Notes: a model not told the origin generated them from the sequence alone. Numbered from the stretch's first letter, positions 46,230 through 56,622 are shown. The stretch: DNA of 64,000 nt from SG8-41 sp963699525 (GCA_963699525.1 CAVOUI010000013.1:227346-291345), one strand, 5' to 3'. Made by a program: numbers and translations.

Positions 46230-47306
46230 ATGACTCCACGGCCACCTTCGCGCGACCTCGCGCGCGTCACGCTCGCAGTGATCGTGATCGGGCTGATGAT
46301 CGTTGCGTGCCTGTGGATATTGCAGCCGTTTCTGGCCGCGACGGTCTGGGCGACGATGATCGTGGTTGCGACCTGGCCGATAATGCTGCGAGTGCAGGCG
46401 AGCCTGGGAGGGCGGCGCTGGGCCGCGGTCACCGTGATGACGATCGCCATGCTGCTCGTGCTGGTGGTACCGCTCGTGCTCGCGATCGTCACCATCGTGG
46501 ACCACGCGGACGATTTGGTCGCGTGGTTCAAGTCCCTCGCGGTTGCCGGAATACCGTCCCCGCCGGAATGGGTGGAGCAGGTGCCGTTTGCCGGGGAGCG
46601 GATCGCCCGGGAATGGCAGCAGCTGGCCGCGACCCCGTCCGAGGATCTCGTGGCGCGGGCGACTCCATACGTGCGACAGGCGGTCCAGTGGTTCGCGCGC
46701 CACGCGGGAAGCTTCGGCCTGATGATGCTGCAGTTCCTGCTCATCGTCGCGATCACTGCGATCCTCTACTCCTCGGGCGAGACGGTGGCGCGCGGCGTGC
46801 GCCGCTTCGCGCGGCGGCTCGCCGAAGAGCGCGGCGAGAGCTCCGTCGTCCTCGCCGGGCAGGCGATCCGCGCCGTGGCACTCGGTGTGGTCGTCACTGC
46901 CGTCGCGCAGTCGGCGCTTGCCGGCATCGGTCTCGCGGTCGCCGGCATCCCGTACGCGGCGGTTCTCACCGCGATCAGTTTCATCCTGTGCATCGCGCAA
47001 CTCGGCCCGATCCTGGTCCTGGCTCCGGCCGTGGGCTGGCTCTACTGGACGGGCGATCCGGTGTGGGGCACGGTGCTCCTGGTCTGGACCGTCATCGTGG
47101 GCTCGATGGACAACGTGCTGCGCCCCATTCTCATCAGGCGCGGCGCGGACCTGCCGCTGCTCCTGATCCTGGTGGGCGTGATCGGCGGTTTGATCAGCAT
47201 GGGGGTTATCGGTCTCTTCGTGGGACCGACGATCCTCGCCGTGACCTACCGGCTGCTGGAGTCGTGGATCGACGAGATCGACCAGCCGCGGGCGGAAAAC
47301 GGGTAA
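46230..47306 (+). CDS. AI-2E family transporter (YdiK/PerM type)
   Basis: A 358-residue membrane protein with about eight helices. The N-terminal LWILQPFLAATVWATMIVVA and the C-terminal MGVIGLFVGPTILAVTYRLL are typical of the family, with the extended periplasmic/cytoplasmic segment VPFAGERIAREWQQLAATPS between. Members are described as exporters of autoinducer-2, or as Na+/H+ antiporters; the substrate here is not inferable. It stands as a single gene divergent from the K+ channel gene. Confidence 0.9.
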   Translation: MTPRPPSRDLARVTLAVIVIGLMIVACLWILQPFLAATVWATMIVVATWPIMLRVQASLGGRRWAAVTVMTIAMLLVLVVPLVLAIVTIVDHADDLVAWFKSLAVAGIPSPPEWVEQVPFAGERIAREWQQLAATPSEDLVARATPYVRQAVQWFARHAGSFGLMMLQFLLIVAITAILYSSGETVARGVRRFARRLAEERGESSVVLAGQAIRAVALGVVVTAVAQSALAGIGLAVAGIPYAAVLTAISFILCIAQLGPILVLAPAVGWLYWTGDPVWGTVLLVWTVIVGSMDNVLRPILIRRGADLPLLLILVGVIGGLISMGVIGLFVGPTILAVTYRLLESWIDEIDQPRAENG

Positions 47307-47357
47307 CCGATGAAATTCCACGAAACTTTTCTTAATTAACCTGAAGGAGAAGCTGAA

Positions 47358-47825
47358 ATGAAGCTTGCACGAATCGTATTGTTCGCAGTTGCAGCACTGC
47401 TCGCGCTGCCCGCGGCCGCGCAGACCACCTCCGACATGCAGATCCTCGCGGACAAGATCAGGGCCGACAAGAAGCTCGTCGTCGCGGCCAACATGCAGTT
47501 GACCGAGGAAGAAGGGAAAGCCTTCTGGCCGGTGTACGACGCCTACCAGAAGGACCTCGCCGCCCTCAACAAGCGGCTCCTGGGCGTGATCAAGAGCTAC
47601 GCGGACGCCTACAACAAGGGAGCGGTGGCGGACGAGACCGCGAAGAAGCTCATGAGCAACTATCTCGCGGTGGAAGAGGCCGAGCTGAAGATGAAGCGCT
47701 CCTACGTGCCGCGGCTGGAGAAGGTGCTGCCGGGGGCGAAGGTCGCGCGCTACATGCAGATCGAGAACAAGATCCGCGCGGTCGTGAAGTACGAGCTGGC
47801 GGCGCAGATTCCGCTCGTCAACTAA
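47358..47825 (+). CDS. Secreted helical hypothetical protein
   Basis: A 155-residue protein with a clear signal peptide (IVLFAVAALLALPAAAQ) and an all-helical mature part rich in Lys, Ala and Glu (QLTEEEGKAFWPVYDAYQKD, VEEAELKMKRSYVPRLEKVL). The general layout recalls Spy/CpxP-like periplasmic chaperones but no LTxxQ repeat pair is clear. A strong GAAGGAGAAG site precedes it. Function is not recognised. Confidence 0.8.
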   Translation: MKLARIVLFAVAALLALPAAAQTTSDMQILADKIRADKKLVVAANMQLTEEEGKAFWPVYDAYQKDLAALNKRLLGVIKSYADAYNKGAVADETAKKLMSNYLAVEEAELKMKRSYVPRLEKVLPGAKVARYMQIENKIRAVVKYELAAQIPLVN

Positions 47826-47883
47826 TGGGCTGATTCGCCGTTTCCGCCTGCTGCAAGGGCGATCAGTCCGATCTGCCGTACCT

Positions 47884-47908
47884 CACCTTGCGCCGCCGGC
47901 GCAGGGTG
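47884..47908. terminator. Strong hairpin, terminator-like without T-tract
   Basis: CACCTTGCGCC and GGCGCAGGGTG form an 11-bp stem (one G-T pair) around a 3-base loop, 58 bases after the secreted helical protein gene. It has no T-run, so factor-independent termination is doubtful. Confidence 0.4.
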
Positions 47909-47997
47909 GGGCATCGCCATGAATGAGGAATCACTGTCACACTCACCCCGCTGAGCCCCATTCGGCTACACTGACGCTCATTGCGGGGTGACTGACC

Positions 47998-48675
47998 GTG
48001 CCACTGCACTTCACGCGTAGGGCGTTCGCGCGGGTCTTCACCCAACGCTGCTTCTACCTGTTCCTCGCCCTCTTGCTTCTCGTCGTGCTCGCGCCCGTGA
48101 TCGGCGACACGCCACGAGGGCGGATCACGGCGAACGTCATCAACCTCCTGGTCCTGCTGGCCGCTGTGGCCGCGGTCGGCCGCTCGATGCTGTCGTTTGT
48201 GATCGCGTTATTGCTGGCCGCCCCCACGCTCGCGCTGCAGCTGCTCGGCCTCGCCTGGTCCCACGAGCGTTATCTCGCGCTGTCGTGGATGTTTGGCGCC
48301 GCGTTCTACTTCGCGACCATCGTCTATCTGCTGGGCTACGTGTTCAGCCGGGAATCCATGACCTCCGACAAGCTATACGGGGCCGCGGCGTCGTACCTCA
48401 TGGTCGGAGTGCTCTGGGCGTACCTGTACGGGATCACCCAGCACTTCTTCCCCGGCGCTTTCTCGGCGGGCGGCAGCGTGATGGCGCAGGTGCCGGGGGT
48501 GGATCTCATCTATTTCAGCTTCTCGACGCTCACCACCACCGGTTTCGGTGACATTGCACCCGTGCATCGTATCGCCCGCACGCTCGCGACGCTGGAAGCG
48601 GTGCTCGGCACGCTGTACGTCGCAATTCTCATCGCGCGGCTTGCCGGAATGTATCCGCCAAAAGCGGATGCGTGA
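47998..48675 (+). CDS. Ion channel (K+ channel pore) membrane protein
   Basis: A 225-residue protein with five or six hydrophobic segments. The C-terminal pore reads YFSFSTLTTTGFGDIAPVHR, with TTGFGD replacing the usual TVGYGD filter, followed by the inner helix (AVLGTLYVAILIARLAGMYP). The four N-terminal helices resemble an uncharged voltage-sensor-like bundle. The start is a GTG. No regulatory nucleotide-binding domain is attached. Confidence 0.85.
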   Translation: MPLHFTRRAFARVFTQRCFYLFLALLLLVVLAPVIGDTPRGRITANVINLLVLLAAVAAVGRSMLSFVIALLLAAPTLALQLLGLAWSHERYLALSWMFGAAFYFATIVYLLGYVFSRESMTSDKLYGAAASYLMVGVLWAYLYGITQHFFPGAFSAGGSVMAQVPGVDLIYFSFSTLTTTGFGDIAPVHRIARTLATLEAVLGTLYVAILIARLAGMYPPKADA

Positions 48676-48690
48676 GCCCGGGCTGCAACG

Positions 48691-49635
48691 ATGAGTGGGC
48701 CTTGCGTGCGTTCCAGTTGCGCTCGATCATGCGCGGGAGCGGCGCTTGCCGTCGTCATTTTCGCGGCCGGGGGGTCGGGCGCGCGGGCGCAGGACATCGA
48801 GCCGCGGGCCTACTCGAACGCGCCGGTCGGGGTCAATTTCCTGATCGCGGGATACGCCTACGCGGAAGGCGGCGCCGCGGTTGACCCGTCGGTGCCGCTG
48901 ACCAATGCCAACATCAAGGTCAACGCCGCGTTTCTGGGCTACGCGCGCGCGCTCGACGTGCTCGGCTGGTCCGGAAAGTTCGATATGGTGGTGCCGTATG
49001 CGTGGCTCTCGGGGACCGCGGAACTCGCCGGACAGCCTCACGAGCGCGACGTATCCGGGTTCGGCGACCCGAGGTTTCGTTTCACGGTCAATTTTTACGG
49101 GGCGCCGGCGCTCTCGCTGAAGGAGTTCGGGAGCTACCGGCAGGACCTGATCGTCGGTGCGAGCCTGCAGGTATCGGCGCCGTGGGGCCAGTACGACAGC
49201 GACAAGCTCGTCAATATCGGCACCAACCGCTGGTGGGCCAAGCCCGAGCTCGGCGTGTCCAAGGCGTGGGGCTCGTGGATTACCGAGGTTGCCGCGGGCG
49301 TCACGTTCTACTCGGACAACAAGGATTTTTTCGGCGGCAAGACGCGCGAGCAGGACCCGATCTACTCCGTGCAGGCCCATGTCATCTACAACCTGCCTTC
49401 GGGCATCTGGCTTGCCGTGGACGGCACCTATTACACCGGCGGGCGCACCACCGTCGACGGCGTCGCCGGCGACGACCTGCAGAAGAACTCACGCGCGGGC
49501 CTGACCGTCGCGATTCCGGTGGACCGGCTCAATTCGATCAAGCTCAACGCGAGCACGGGCGTCTCGACGCGCACCGGCAGCGATTTCAATGTCTTCGGCG
49601 TCGCGTGGCAGCACCGCTGGGGTGGGGGGCTTTAG
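48691..49635 (+). CDS. Outer-membrane transporter of the phenol-degradation MetA type
   Basis: A 314-residue beta-barrel of the Phenol_MetA_deg (PF13557-like) family. The signal is ALAVVIFAAGGSGARAQ. Typical strands are VNFLIAGYAYAEGGAAVDPS, FGDPRFRFTVNFYGAPALS, LVNIGTNRWWAKPELGVSK and WLAVDGTYYTGGRTTVDG, ending FGVAWQHRWGGGL. Family members are predicted to move hydrophobic compounds across the outer membrane. Its stop precedes the multiheme cytochrome start by one base, so they are co-transcribed. Confidence 0.85.
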   Translation: MSGPCVRSSCARSCAGAALAVVIFAAGGSGARAQDIEPRAYSNAPVGVNFLIAGYAYAEGGAAVDPSVPLTNANIKVNAAFLGYARALDVLGWSGKFDMVVPYAWLSGTAELAGQPHERDVSGFGDPRFRFTVNFYGAPALSLKEFGSYRQDLIVGASLQVSAPWGQYDSDKLVNIGTNRWWAKPELGVSKAWGSWITEVAAGVTFYSDNKDFFGGKTREQDPIYSVQAHVIYNLPSGIWLAVDGTYYTGGRTTVDGVAGDDLQKNSRAGLTVAIPVDRLNSIKLNASTGVSTRTGSDFNVFGVAWQHRWGGGL

Positions 49636-49636
49636 G

Positions 49637-52057
49637 TTGAGACGAAAGAAGAAATCGCGAAGTCGTGGGGCGGGTCCGCGCGCGGGCACGGCATCGCCAA
49701 CGCCGGGGCCGCCGGCGGCGATTCCACCTCCGGGCGGGAGGCCGTGGCGCACCGTATTGGTGCTGCTCGGTACGCTGGCGCTGGCTGCGGGCGGTGCTGC
49801 CTGGTGGTTGCTTCGCGGATCCGCGCCCACTCCATTGCCGCCGCAGCTCGCCGCCGCGAGTCATGTCGGAGCAAAGACCTGCGCCGAATGCCACGCGCAG
49901 CAGTACGACGCGTGGAACGGCTCGCACCACGCGCTCGCGATGCAGATCGCCGATGACAGGACCGTGCTGGGCAATTTTGAGAATGCCAGGTTCAGTTACG
50001 CCGGCGTCACGAGCACGTTCTTCAAGCGCGACGGAAAGTTCTACGTCAGGACCGACGGTCCGGACGGCAAGCTCGCCGATTTCGAGATCCAGTACACGTT
50101 CGGCGTCTGGCCGCTGCAGCAATATCTGATCGCATTTCCCGGCGGGCGTTACCAGACGCTCGGCATCACATGGGACGCGCGGGAGAAGAGCGAGGGCGGA
50201 CAGCGCTGGTTCCACATGTATCCCAATGAGAAGATCGATTACAAGGATCAGCTCCACTGGACCGGCCTCTACCAGAACTGGAACCTGCAGTGCGCTGCGT
50301 GCCACTCGACGAACCTCAAGAAGGGGTACGACGCAGCCAGCAATTCCTACAAGACCACCTTTGACGAGATCAACGTCGCCTGCGAGGCCTGCCACGGGCC
50401 GGGCTCACGTCACGTGGAGTGGGCGAAGCAGAGCCGGCCGCCATACCCGGCGTTGAGCGACAAGGGCCTGGTGGTCCTGAGAAGCCGCTGGAACGAGGCG
50501 TGGAAATTTCCGGCAGATAACGCAAGGAACGCACAGCGGGACCAGCCCGCCGCGGACGCCTTGATGAATGTGTGCGCGGCCTGTCATGCCCGCCGCTCGA
50601 CGATCGCCGAAGAAGGGCAGGCCGGCGCACCGCTCGAAGAGACGCACCGGCTCGCGCTGCTCACGCAGCCGAATTACTACGCCGACGGTCAACAGCGCGA
50701 GGAGGTCTACGTCTGGACCTCATTTCTGCAGACCCGAATGTACCAGCGCGGCGTGACCTGCATGGATTGCCACGAAGCTCACGCGCTGAAACTGCGCGCC
50801 GAAGGCAATGCGTTGTGCGTGCGCTGCCACAACGCCGCCGCGTTCGACACCCCGAAACACCACTTTCACAAGGCCGGCACGCCGGGCGCGCAATGCGTCG
50901 AGTGCCACATGCCGGCGCAGAACTACATGGTGGTCGACGCGCGCCGCGATCACGGCATACGCTCACCGAGACCGGACCTGTCGCTCGCGCTCGGCAGCCC
51001 GAATGCCTGCACGCAATGCCACGCCAACCGCAAGCCGGAATGGGCGGCGGCGGCGATGGATCAGTGGTACGGCAAGACCTGGCGCGAACGCCGGCACTAC
51101 GGCACGACGCTGCATGCCGGCACGACGCAGGGCGCGAAGGCGCTGCCCGCGCTGCTTGCGCTGGCGGAGGACGCGATGGCGCCGCCCATCGTGAAAGCGA
51201 CTGCGGCAACGCTCGCCGGCCCTTACATCCGGCAGGAAAGCCTGCCCGTGGTGCGCAAGCTTCTCGCGAACTTCGATCCCGGGATGCGCATTGCCGCCCT
51301 CGGCCTGATCGAGCGGTTCGAGCCGGCCGACCGCGCGCAGGCAGCCGCGCCGTTGCTCGCCGACCCGGTGCGCGGCGTGCGCATCGAGGCCGCACACGTT
51401 CTCGCCGACATCCGTGACGATCAGCTCTCGCCCGATCAACGCCGCGCTCGCGAAACAGCGACGAGGGAATACGTCGACTCCCTGCGGCTCGATGCCGACT
51501 GGCCGACGGCGAACGTGAATCTGGGCAACCTGCGCATGCGCCAGGGCCATCCCGACGAAGCGATCGCGGCGTACGAGCGCGCACTTGCGCTCGATGCGCG
51601 TTTCGCGGGCGCGTACGTCAATCTTGCCGACGCCTATCGCCAGCAGGGTCGCGATGCCGAGGCTGAGAAGCTGCTGCGCCGCGGCCTGGCGCTCCTGCCT
51701 CGCGCAGCCGACCTGCATCACGTGCTGGGACTGCTGCTCGTGCGCAAGGGCGACAAGGCTGCGGCGCTCAAGGAGCTCGCGCTGGCAGTGAAGCTCGCTC
51801 CGGATAGCGCGCGCTACACTTATGTATATGCAGTGGGGCTGTATTCTGCCGGCAGGCGAGGCGAGGCGCTGTCCGTGCTGCGTTCCGCCGAAACACGCCA
51901 TCCGTACGACCTGGAAATTCTGGGTGCGCTCGTTTCGATGACGCGCGAGGCGGGCAAACCTCGGGACGCGCTCCCCTACGCGAGAAAGATCGCCGAGATC
52001 CTGCCCGACGATCCCGGCGTGCAACGGCTGATGAACGAACTTGGAGGAGAGAAATGA
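49637..52057 (+). CDS. Membrane-anchored octaheme cytochrome c with HEAT-like and TPR C-terminus
   Basis: An 806-residue protein. A basic Pro-rich N-terminus (RRKKKSRSRGAG) and one transmembrane helix (TVLVLLGTLALAAGGAAWWL) are followed by eight CxxCH heme sites: CAECH, CAACH, CEACH, CAACH, CMDCH, CVRCH, CVECH and CTQCH. Then come a HEAT-like helical part (PALLALAEDAMAPPIVKATA) and TPR repeats (ANVNLGNLRMRQGHPDEAIA, AYVNLADAYRQQGRDAEAEK). It would sit on the periplasmic face and handle electron transfer, with TPRs for partner binding. The start is a TTG; the partner reductase is not in view. Confidence 0.9.
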   Translation: MRRKKKSRSRGAGPRAGTASPTPGPPAAIPPPGGRPWRTVLVLLGTLALAAGGAAWWLLRGSAPTPLPPQLAAASHVGAKTCAECHAQQYDAWNGSHHALAMQIADDRTVLGNFENARFSYAGVTSTFFKRDGKFYVRTDGPDGKLADFEIQYTFGVWPLQQYLIAFPGGRYQTLGITWDAREKSEGGQRWFHMYPNEKIDYKDQLHWTGLYQNWNLQCAACHSTNLKKGYDAASNSYKTTFDEINVACEACHGPGSRHVEWAKQSRPPYPALSDKGLVVLRSRWNEAWKFPADNARNAQRDQPAADALMNVCAACHARRSTIAEEGQAGAPLEETHRLALLTQPNYYADGQQREEVYVWTSFLQTRMYQRGVTCMDCHEAHALKLRAEGNALCVRCHNAAAFDTPKHHFHKAGTPGAQCVECHMPAQNYMVVDARRDHGIRSPRPDLSLALGSPNACTQCHANRKPEWAAAAMDQWYGKTWRERRHYGTTLHAGTTQGAKALPALLALAEDAMAPPIVKATAATLAGPYIRQESLPVVRKLLANFDPGMRIAALGLIERFEPADRAQAAAPLLADPVRGVRIEAAHVLADIRDDQLSPDQRRARETATREYVDSLRLDADWPTANVNLGNLRMRQGHPDEAIAAYERALALDARFAGAYVNLADAYRQQGRDAEAEKLLRRGLALLPRAADLHHVLGLLLVRKGDKAAALKELALAVKLAPDSARYTYVYAVGLYSAGRRGEALSVLRSAETRHPYDLEILGALVSMTREAGKPRDALPYARKIAEILPDDPGVQRLMNELGGEK

Positions 52058-52177
52058 CGATCCCCTCCGCCAGGCCGGGAGAAAGTTTATGACGCTTTCA
52101 TTACGACCCGTGCGGGTCTGAGGTCTCCCGTGCCGCGCATCGGGGCTCGCCCCGGATAGCGAATAGTCCATGACCTT

Positions 52178-52199
52178 GTTAGGGACTAATCTCCCTAAC
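52178..52199. promoter_or_regulatory. Perfect inverted repeat upstream of sulfatase 1
   Basis: GTTAGGGA and TCCCTAAC are perfect 8-bp arms separated by 6 bases, 34 bases before the predicted -35. It looks like a dimeric regulator's operator. The regulator is not identified. Confidence 0.5.
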
Positions 52200-52232
52200 T
52201 TCTGTGGTCTCTTTCATCATGATACGGACGAT

Positions 52233-52260
52233 TCGACAACCTTGCTTGATAAGCTATTAT
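52233..52260 (+). promoter_or_regulatory. Sigma70-type promoter for sulfatase 1
   Basis: TCGACA (52233) and TATTAT (52255) are separated by 16 bases, with the ATG 44 bases beyond the -10. A GATACGGACGA motif just upstream (52221) is repeated before sulfatase 2 (54846). Confidence 0.55.
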
Positions 52261-52303
52261 CCTTCGCTCCTTCATTCGCGTCGTTCCTCATGGGAGAACA
52301 ATC

Positions 52304-54004
52304 ATGAAACGAATCCTGCGTTGGGCTAGCTTGGCATTGACCGTGGTGCTGGTTGCGTTCGCGCTTCCCGCGGGCGCGCAGCAGAAGAAGCCCAACATTG
52401 TCGTCATCATGGGCGATGACATCGGCTGGATGCAGCCGTCCATCTACCATCGCGGCCTGATGGTCGGGGAGACGCCCAACATCGACCGCATCGGCAACGA
52501 GGGCGCGATCTTCATGGACTATTACGCCGAGCAGAGCTGCACGGCCGGGCGCAACGCCTTCTTTACCGGCATGCACCCGCTGCGCACCGGCATGATCCCG
52601 CCGCAGCTCCCGGGCAGTCCTTCGTGGCTGCGTCAAGGCACCCCGGCGCTCGCGAAGTTCCTGCTCGACCTCGGCTACAACACCGGCGAGTTCGGCAAGA
52701 ATCACCTGGGCGATCACGCCGAGTCGCTGCCGACCGCGCATGGCTTCCAGGAATTCTGGGGTTACCTCTACCACCTCGACGCCATGCAGGGCGTCAGCTT
52801 CGTCGACCTCAACAAGACCCCGACGGTGCAGGGCATCGCGCCGCCGTGCAAGAACACGCCGGTCCCCGGCCTGCCCGAGGTACCCGGTGCCTTGGATCCG
52901 AGAACCGCGACCTGCCTGACGCCGCCGCGCCCGGTCATCTGGTGCAAGTCCAAAGACGGCACGCAGAAGAACCAGACGTGCAAGGACGAGGGCCCGCTGA
53001 CACTTGAGCGTTCGAAGACCGTCGACGAGGAGATTTCCGCCAAGGTCATCGATTTCCTCGACCGCAACGACCCGAAGAAGACCAACAAGCCGTTCTTCGT
53101 CTGGTACAACCCGGCGCGCATGCACATCACGACCGTGCTGTCGCCGAAGTACAACGCCATGGTCGGTGAGCCCGGCGGCAAGGACTGGGGCATCAACGAA
53201 GCCGGCATGAAGCAGATGGATGACAACATCGGCGAGGTCATGAAAAAGCTCGAGGCGATGGGCCAGCTCGACAACACCATTCTCGTCTTCACCACCGACA
53301 ACGGCGCCGAGAACATCACCTATCCGGACGGCGGCACCACGCCCTTCAAGGGCGGCAAGCTGACTACCTGGGAAGGTGGCATGCGCGCGCCGCTGGTCGT
53401 TCGCTGGCCGGGCGTCATCAAGCCGGGCACGGTCAAGAACCAGATGTTCGCGGCTCTCGACTGGGTGCCGACGCTCGTCAACATCGCGGGCGGACCGAAA
53501 GGAAACGCGCTGAACGAGCAGATCATGGCGGGCAAGTACCCCGGGATCCGCAAAACCAAGCTCGACGGCGTGGACCAGACCGACTACCTCACGGGCAAGT
53601 CGCCGAAGTCGGCGCGTGAAGTGTTCTTCTACTACACGGGCTCGCAACCGTCGGCGGTGCGCTACAAGAACTGGAAGATGTACTACACGATCGTGCCGGA
53701 CACCGGGACCGGCGGACTCTTTGGCGCGCAGAGCTTTCACTGGACCCAACTTACCAACGTGAAGCGTGATCCTTTCGAGCAGACGGTCGGCTCGGACGCG
53801 AAGTCGCTGCTTGGCTATGCCGGCTCGATCGGCTCCCCCGGCAACGCCTATCTCTACAACTGGAACATGCTGCCGATTGGTCAGTTGCTTTGGGAAAAGG
53901 AGTTGTTCTCGTACAAGGATTTCCCGCCGATGCAAGCGCCGGAGACCTACAACCTGGACGGCATCCTCAAGGCAATGCAACAGGCTCGCAAAGGGCACGA
54001 TTGA
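52304..54004 (+). CDS. Arylsulfatase 1 (periplasmic)
   Basis: A 566-residue type I sulfatase with a signal peptide (LTVVLVAFALPAGAQ). The metal site begins VVIMGDDIG (Asp 38-39). The formylglycine site is C79 in SCTAGRNAFFTG (CxAxR variant). The second metal region is VFTTDNGAEN (Asp about 333). It hydrolyses sulfate esters after Cys79 is converted to formylglycine by a maturase, which is not in this window. The C-terminus ends QQARKGHD without truncation. It is followed by a terminator hairpin. Confidence 0.94.
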   Translation: MKRILRWASLALTVVLVAFALPAGAQQKKPNIVVIMGDDIGWMQPSIYHRGLMVGETPNIDRIGNEGAIFMDYYAEQSCTAGRNAFFTGMHPLRTGMIPPQLPGSPSWLRQGTPALAKFLLDLGYNTGEFGKNHLGDHAESLPTAHGFQEFWGYLYHLDAMQGVSFVDLNKTPTVQGIAPPCKNTPVPGLPEVPGALDPRTATCLTPPRPVIWCKSKDGTQKNQTCKDEGPLTLERSKTVDEEISAKVIDFLDRNDPKKTNKPFFVWYNPARMHITTVLSPKYNAMVGEPGGKDWGINEAGMKQMDDNIGEVMKKLEAMGQLDNTILVFTTDNGAENITYPDGGTTPFKGGKLTTWEGGMRAPLVVRWPGVIKPGTVKNQMFAALDWVPTLVNIAGGPKGNALNEQIMAGKYPGIRKTKLDGVDQTDYLTGKSPKSAREVFFYYTGSQPSAVRYKNWKMYYTIVPDTGTGGLFGAQSFHWTQLTNVKRDPFEQTVGSDAKSLLGYAGSIGSPGNAYLYNWNMLPIGQLLWEKELFSYKDFPPMQAPETYNLDGILKAMQQARKGHD

Positions 54005-54034
54005 GTCTGAAATCTGACGACTTGCGGTGACCAT

Positions 54035-54066
54035 ACGGGCGGCCTGAATCGGTCGCCCGTTTTCCT
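54035..54066 (+). terminator. Rho-independent-type terminator after sulfatase 1
   Basis: ACGGGCGGCC pairs with GGTCGCCCGT (one G-T pair), with a 6-base loop, followed by TTTCC. It lies 30 bases after the stop of sulfatase 1. Confidence 0.65.
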
Positions 54067-54087
54067 CGTGACATCAGAGAGGAGATC

Positions 54088-54201
54088 GTGGTGAAGCGCT
54101 CTGTGTTTTCCCTGGTTGGGGGCGTGCTGGTCCTCGCTGCTTTGCTCACACCCGGGGCGCAGGTCCTCGCGAGAGGAAGAAAAGGTGTCAGGAACCATTG
54201 A
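54088..54201 (+). pseudogene. Signal-peptide stub of a secreted protein
   Basis: Behind AGAGGAG a GTG-started frame encodes an excellent signal peptide (VKRSVFSLVGGVLVLAALLT, then PGAQVLA) but ends after 37 codons, inside the repeat at 54181. Only the export signal of some secreted protein is left. The body was presumably removed when the repeat and the following toxin-antitoxin module came in. Confidence 0.5.
54181..54196. repeat. REP-like repeat, copy 2
   Basis: The 16-mer AAAGGTGTCAGGAACC is identical to 36972-36987. Here it truncates the signal-peptide stub and lies immediately before the toxin-antitoxin promoter region. Confidence 0.55.
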
Positions 54202-54209
54202 AAGTAAAA

Positions 54210-54229
54210 TGTAGCACCAATGTGCTACA
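54210..54229. promoter_or_regulatory. Palindromic operator of toxin-antitoxin module
   Basis: TGTAGCAC and GTGCTACA form perfect 8-bp arms with a 4-base centre, overlapping a TACAAT -10-like element (54226), 27 bases before the antitoxin ATG. This is the expected site for autorepression by the ribbon-helix-helix antitoxin. Confidence 0.7.
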
Positions 54230-54255
54230 ATGCGCTTTTCAACAGGAGCTTTGCG

Positions 54256-54540
54256 ATGTCCACAACTACCATTCGCCTGCCGCAGGACCTCAAGAAGCGC
54301 ATCGCTCGCGCAGCGGAGCGCGCTGGAACCACCGCGCATGGTTTCATCCTGGAGGCGATAGCCGAGAAGGCTGAACTGGAAGAGCGCCGCGGGGAGTTCC
54401 AGGATACGGCCGAGCGGCGGTACGCGGAGATTGTCGCTTCTGGCAAGACCGTGCCGTGGAAAGAGATGCGGCGCTATCTTGCGCACCGGCTGACCGGCAG
54501 GAAGGTTGCTCGACCGAAGCCGCGAACACTTGCGCGCTAA
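54256..54540 (+). CDS. Ribbon-helix-helix antitoxin (CopG/ParD-like)
   Basis: A 94-residue protein. The N-terminal RHH DNA-binding fold is STTTIRLPQDLKKRIARAAE followed by RAGTTAHGFILEAIAEKAEL. The basic C-terminus (RLTGRKVARPKPRTLAR) would cover the toxin. AACAGGAGC precedes the start. The toxin gene follows two bases after its stop. The palindrome at 54210 is the likely autoregulatory site. Confidence 0.85.
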   Translation: MSTTTIRLPQDLKKRIARAAERAGTTAHGFILEAIAEKAELEERRGEFQDTAERRYAEIVASGKTVPWKEMRRYLAHRLTGRKVARPKPRTLAR

Positions 54541-54542
54541 TC

Positions 54543-54833
54543 ATGTCGCGCGTCGAGCTCGCGCCTGAAGTGGGGGATGACCTCGATCGCATCCTGGAAC
54601 ATCTCTTTCAACATCAGGTGACGGAAGCGCCCTCGCGCATTGAAGACATCCTGCGGGCAATCGACGTGCTGGAACGCAATCCGCTCATCGGTCGCCCGGT
54701 CCGGGCGGACCTTAGAGAACTAGTGATCGGGCACCGTGCGCGTGGTTATGTCGCGCTGTATCGATACGTTGCAGAACTTGACACGGTCTTTGTGCTCGCT
54801 ATCCGCGGTCAGAAGGAGGGGGGTTATGCGTAG
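54543..54833 (+). CDS. ParE/RelE-superfamily toxin
   Basis: A 96-residue toxin-like protein starting MSRVELAPEVGDDLDRILEH. The core RAIDVLERNPLIGRPVRADL, the strand REL-IGHRARGYVALYRYV and the C-terminal FVLAIRGQKEGGY match the ParE branch (gyrase- or ribosome-targeting). It lies two bases after the antitoxin gene, so the two form one module inserted between sulfatases 1 and 2. Confidence 0.88.
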   Translation: MSRVELAPEVGDDLDRILEHLFQHQVTEAPSRIEDILRAIDVLERNPLIGRPVRADLRELVIGHRARGYVALYRYVAELDTVFVLAIRGQKEGGYA

Positions 54834-54942
54834 TTCATTGACCAAGATACGGACGAGTGAGTGAATACGTTCAAGAATCGCTTATCATTGCGGTCCCTGA
54901 GCAAGTCGTCCCCGTCACCACAATATGGAAAGGCGATCGAAC

Positions 54943-56554
<1,612 letters not shown>

Positions 56555-56584
56555 GTTAACAAGGGCATTTGATGATCTTCACGG

Positions 56585-56609
56585 CGGGCGGCTCAGCATG
56601 GGCCGCCCG
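56585..56609. terminator. GC-rich hairpin after sulfatase 2
   Basis: CGGGCGGC and GCCGCCCG pair perfectly around a 9-base loop, 30 bases after the stop of sulfatase 2, with no T-run. It resembles the hairpin after sulfatase 1. Confidence 0.4.
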
Positions 56610-56622
56610 AATCGGAGCGATC

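Noticed and set aside
54088..54201. A functional small secreted peptide
   Set aside because: It consists only of a signal sequence and ends inside a dispersed repeat, so truncation is more likely than a real peptide gene.
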